From assembly GCA_002413345.1 (NCBI GenBank), contig DHWU01000009.1, positions 69,087-87,491 of the forward strand: a stretch of DNA of 18,405 bases, given 5' to 3'. Positions within the stretch are counted from its first letter, which is position 1; each line of letters starts with the position of its first letter. Positions 16,301 through 18,405 of this stretch are shown here, one piece after another. Origin of the DNA: Propionibacteriaceae bacterium UBA5174. GTDB taxonomy: Bacteria > Actinomycetota > Actinomycetes > Propionibacteriales > Propionibacteriaceae. The notes beneath the pieces were generated by a model that worked only from the letters and a program-made list of their open reading frames with translations, was not told where the DNA came from and did no database searches. Made by a program: the position numbers and the translations under genes.

Positions 16301-18405
16301 GTTGCTTGAATCGGGCCCGATTCCGCAACCAGGCTAACTCCGCCTGGCAACGGCTGGTTCAACTTCGACAAGGACGCAACAGTCACATCATCGTCACGCG
16401 AAATGTAGTCATTGGCCGCCACATTCACCTGAACCTGGGCACCAGGCGCAGCCGTGATCTGATCATCTATGGCCACCGGCGCTTGAGTCTGCCCCGGCTC
16501 GGTTACCCCAACCCGAACACTGCCCTGACCCGTGCGCCCATATTTGTCTGCAACTACGTAGGTGAAGGTGTCCGTACCCACCAAGCCAGCGGTCGGATAC
16601 GCCTCATAAGTCAGACTATTCTGGCTGATCCCCACAATCCGGCCCAGCGTCGGCGCCGAAGCAATTCCGGCCACAGTGACCGAATCACCATCAGGATCCT
16701 GGCCCGACGTCGGCACCGAAATCTTCACCCGCGACCCGGACACCACGCGCATCTCCACCGTGCCACCAACCGGGGCCTGATCCGGAGAATCCGCAGTCGG
16801 CTCCGGGTTAATCGTCACCACCACCTGGCTTTCGGCAGTATCACCACTCGAAGTGACCACCGTGTAACTGATCACCACCTGCCGAGCACCATCGACCGAC
16901 GCCGGCGCCACATAGCGAACCTGATCACCACGCACAAAAGCCTGACCAGTATCACCTTGATCGGCATCAGCAGACTTCGCCGGATCAACCACCGACAGCT
17001 GCCCATCATGGCCAGTGCCCAAACCATCAGTCACCAGACGCAACGACTGCCCCGACAACGAGGTGTCATTGGCCAACACCGGGATCAACACTGAATCCCC
17101 AGCCCGCACCACCGCCGCATCAGCGCGGGCCAATGCCGCGTCCTGACTGATCTCGGCCAGCTGAGTCACCAACACATCACCAGTAGCGGTCTGTGACCCA
17201 TTACTAATCGTGTAATGCACCGCCTGCGGATTCGGCGACAACGACTCAGCCTGCGGCAAGATCCGCAGCCAGCGCCCAGAAATTACCTCCACCTGCAACT
17301 GATCAGGCTGAACCGCCGTTGCCGACTGCACCGTCAACAAGTTGCCGCTGGGGTCGTAGTCGTTGCCCAACACATCCACCACCACCGGCGCTTGCCCGCG
17401 CACCGAAGCCTGGTCCGGCATCGCCACCGGATCCCCAGCACCTGAGGCCAACGCATCAACCCGAATCGTGCCCTTCGCCGCTGCCGCATTGCCAAACGCC
17501 ACCGAGTACTCCAGGAAATAGGGGCCCTCGCGAGAAGCAACCACCGTCACCCGGCCGGACGCCTGGTCAGTGGTCACCTCCACATTCGCCTTCTGCGCAA
17601 CCGGAGCGTTCAGCGTCAACTTCGCATTCAAGTTGCGTGGATCAGCGCCAGCGACGTCATTCAACAACGGGAACACCGAAATTGGCTTGCCCACCTCACC
17701 GCGGGCCACATCGGGCTCAGCGATCGGCGAAATCGTCGTCGTTGACTTACCGCCCAACACCTTCACCTTCACGCTGGCCTTGACTGACTTACCTTCGGCG
17801 CCGTCGCTGACCACATAGTTGAGCGTGCGCACCACATCCTGAGCGGTGTCCTCGGCGGTGAAATCGATCTGCCCACCAGCAGTAACCGGGATCGCGGCAT
17901 CCTGCTCACCAGAGGCGCTCAACACGGTCACCGGGTCGCCCTCACGATCACGCCAATCAGTGACCACCGGGATACTCAGATTCCCAAAAGACGGCGTCGA
18001 ATACTGCGTCTCGCCACCACCGGTACGTAAATACGGCGCGGTCTCCGCATCACCTGCATCAGTGACCGTCACGCTCGCCTGGTCTTCAACCTGACCATCA
18101 GAGACCACATAGGTGAACTTCACCCGGTCAACCGACTTCGGTAGGTACAGCTTCACTGTCTGACCGTCTGGTGACACCTCGATATCGGCACCATCGGGCA
18201 CCGAAACCGGGCTAACCGACTTAATCGACAAAATGCCGCCACCGGTATCGGTGTCATTGTCCAACACATGCAACACGGTGGTGCGCTCAGTGCGAGCCAA
18301 CAGATTGTCGTCAACCGCATTGGGCTTCGACTGGGAAACCTCGGAGGCCTTCTTTTCCTGCTGTTCCTCGCTACCCTGCGGGTTCACGTCCGGCCAATCA
18401 TCAAC
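13324..18405 (-). CDS. Giant multi-domain Ig/cadherin-like and fibronectin type III surface protein (5' end beyond window)
   Basis: The frame is open to the right edge (VDDWPD precedes the first in-window GTG at 18387), so the true N-terminus, probably with a signal anchor, is outside. Numbering from GTG 18387, about 1687 residues are visible. Residues about 22-1120 hold some eleven beta-sandwich modules of 80-110 aa of the Ig/cadherin-like type, with recurring VLDNDTD, VLGNDYD or VAAND openings and FTYVVSDG or FTYVVAD ends. About 1121-1495 are four fibronectin type III-like modules, followed by two more beta domains (about 1500-1590 and 1592-1687). Cysteines come in likely pairs: 928/950, 1172/1177, 1352/1363, 1479/1485 and 1626/1676. 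No sortase motif or membrane anchor is at the C-terminus. This matches the FN3 protein that precedes AAA-ATPase and DUF58 genes in actinobacterial PFNA-type clusters. A role in adhesion or cell-wall contact is inferred. Confidence 0.93.
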   Translation of the reverse strand, partial: VDDWPDVNPQGSEEQQEKKASEVSQSKPNAVDDNLLARTERTTVLHVLDNDTDTGGGILSIKSVSPVSVPDGADIEVSPDGQTVKLYLPKSVDRVKFTYVVSDGQVEDQASVTVTDAGDAETAPYLRTGGGETQYSTPSFGNLSIPVVTDWRDREGDPVTVLSASGEQDAAIPVTAGGQIDFTAEDTAQDVVRTLNYVVSDGAEGKSVKASVKVKVLGGKSTTTISPIAEPDVARGEVGKPISVFPLLNDVAGADPRNLNAKLTLNAPVAQKANVEVTTDQASGRVTVVASREGPYFLEYSVAFGNAAAAKGTIRVDALASGAGDPVAMPDQASVRGQAPVVVDVLGNDYDPSGNLLTVQSATAVQPDQLQVEVISGRWLRILPQAESLSPNPQAVHYTISNGSQTATGDVLVTQLAEISQDAALARADAAVVRAGDSVLIPVLANDTSLSGQSLRLVTDGLGTGHDGQLSVVDPAKSADADQGDTGQAFVRGDQVRYVAPASVDGARQVVISYTVVTSSGDTAESQVVVTINPEPTADSPDQAPVGGTVEMRVVSGSRVKISVPTSGQDPDGDSVTVAGIASAPTLGRIVGISQNSLTYEAYPTAGLVGTDTFTYVVADKYGRTGQGSVRVGVTEPGQTQAPVAIDDQITAAPGAQVQVNVAANDYISRDDDVTVASLSKLNQPLPGGVSLVAESGPIQATAPGLADQPVLLNYALTGNGGTGPVATVKITSKERFNNPPTVADQSAEVDGNVGKANLLAGAGDVDGKVTDLKVSLLATVTGATLVGGDLSVPLTDHAQVIPFQVSDAGGAVSAAVVFVPAAGVGAPKLKSGGSIQLAANTTASFAIGDFVESPRGKVVRIASASIASSPTDYLDAKVDDGGRFTLTSKTDYVGPASVTVEVMDAQSQTDEGVLTATVTIPVQIGDQTPVLRCPSDPQSIVQGGEIKNLDITTLCHVWSPDPDSLNGLTYTATWEKPIDQVTATGGEHKVKLQAAGGAVENATGTLTIGIAGTAAKTATLQVTVTPASAPGMRSVKFSDIKAGTPVSVQVALNSPLLDFQTKVVKLDKVSGGEATATSDAGTATITPGAETSGVLVYRVTATDLASDPGRETRWTTGTITLVVYSRPGAPGAPVAGAAVQSHAAKLSWTKGPANGAEIDSYEVKIASGPGAGQVTTCRSTPCQIKGLANGKAFTFQVRAHNKADWSDWGPVSAQITPDTPPGAPAWVKVVNPENGFVLVTWGSISNDGSPITTIHVTVNGVDHTTGAGASSLKVSTPSNNEAYYFSVYAENSYKPGPAATARGQSSGKPAGLSVAAPNPGALVGATTNVSVGWSLGTPEGPNPVTYTVTRNDGKQICTKTNSATSNSCTDDTVRFDGTSYSYRVSAANATGGAAHSSAATSPTWKATGTPDAWGAWSAAPTGVDGQVKLTYTVPASRGDRSTVTISGAGGTTSLGTANVAGQAKTSTVTGLSDGTSYTMRLKVCNEANRCTTSASHAATPFGNLVSPRITSKSASGKTISAKATANGNGANATLTLKIGGTVVDTATGKGALSVSGSHTMGAYSTTYSVEAILKTSATTPGRSSPDSVTTTVKTDAAPIVRTVEVSWRDVLNHEVLHVVVRTAGFSGSYNCTTHTNGKGYFTNGSGGGTTKAYSGNATDTDSWVIGLNDRETERATFYMVCDGVRSNTLQIN

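Noticed and set aside
16306..17094. Plus-strand open frame of 262 codons
   Set aside because: It is antisense to the Ig/Fn3 gene and its composition (many Arg, His, Asn) reflects the complement of Val/Ala/Asp codons.

Overview
The window comes from a high-GC actinobacterium. Counted 60-base blocks inside genes run near 58-60% GC, GTG starts are used, and the gene families are actinobacterial; the genus cannot be named from the sequence. All ten genes I can support lie on the minus strand, so transcription runs from position 18405 towards 1. The genes at both edges are cut by the window.

Upstream block (18405 to 4138). A very long secreted or surface protein made of cadherin/Ig-like and fibronectin type III modules is followed by a MoxR-type AAA+ ATPase, a DUF58 membrane protein, a polytopic protein with a transglutaminase-like domain, and an FHA-domain FtsK/SpoIIIE ATPase of the EssC/EccC type. 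The last four genes overlap by 4 nt at each junction, so they form one translationally coupled unit. The order fn3 - AAA ATPase - DUF58 - transglutaminase matches the core of the bifidobacterial PFNA cluster. Here it runs straight into the motor ATPase of a type VII (WXG100/Esx) secretion system.

Downstream block (4137 to 1). A 91-aa WXG100 protein is followed by a strong intercistronic stem-loop. Next comes a 463-aa protein with an N-terminal WXG100 domain, a long charged His-rich linker and an Ala/Gly-rich beta-repeat C-terminus, which is a candidate secreted effector. After it come a 169-aa soluble protein that looks like the Mog1/DcrB/LpqN fold (candidate chaperone or immunity protein), a zinc-ribbon/RDD membrane protein and a partial polytopic membrane protein.

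Working model (inference): the FHA-ATPase exports the WXG100 pair. The MoxR/DUF58/transglutaminase-like trio builds or regulates an envelope structure together with the giant Ig/Fn3 protein, and phosphothreonine signalling enters through the FHA domain. Three points stand out: the transglutaminase-like domain has lost all three catalytic residues; the two WXG100 domains align without gaps, which suggests duplication followed by C-terminal fusion; and a possible dedicated chaperone is coupled to the candidate effector. EccB, EccD, EccE, mycosin, EsaA, EssA and EssB are not in the window. No RNA genes, insertion sequences or CRISPR arrays were seen, and no gap between genes exceeds 172 nt.
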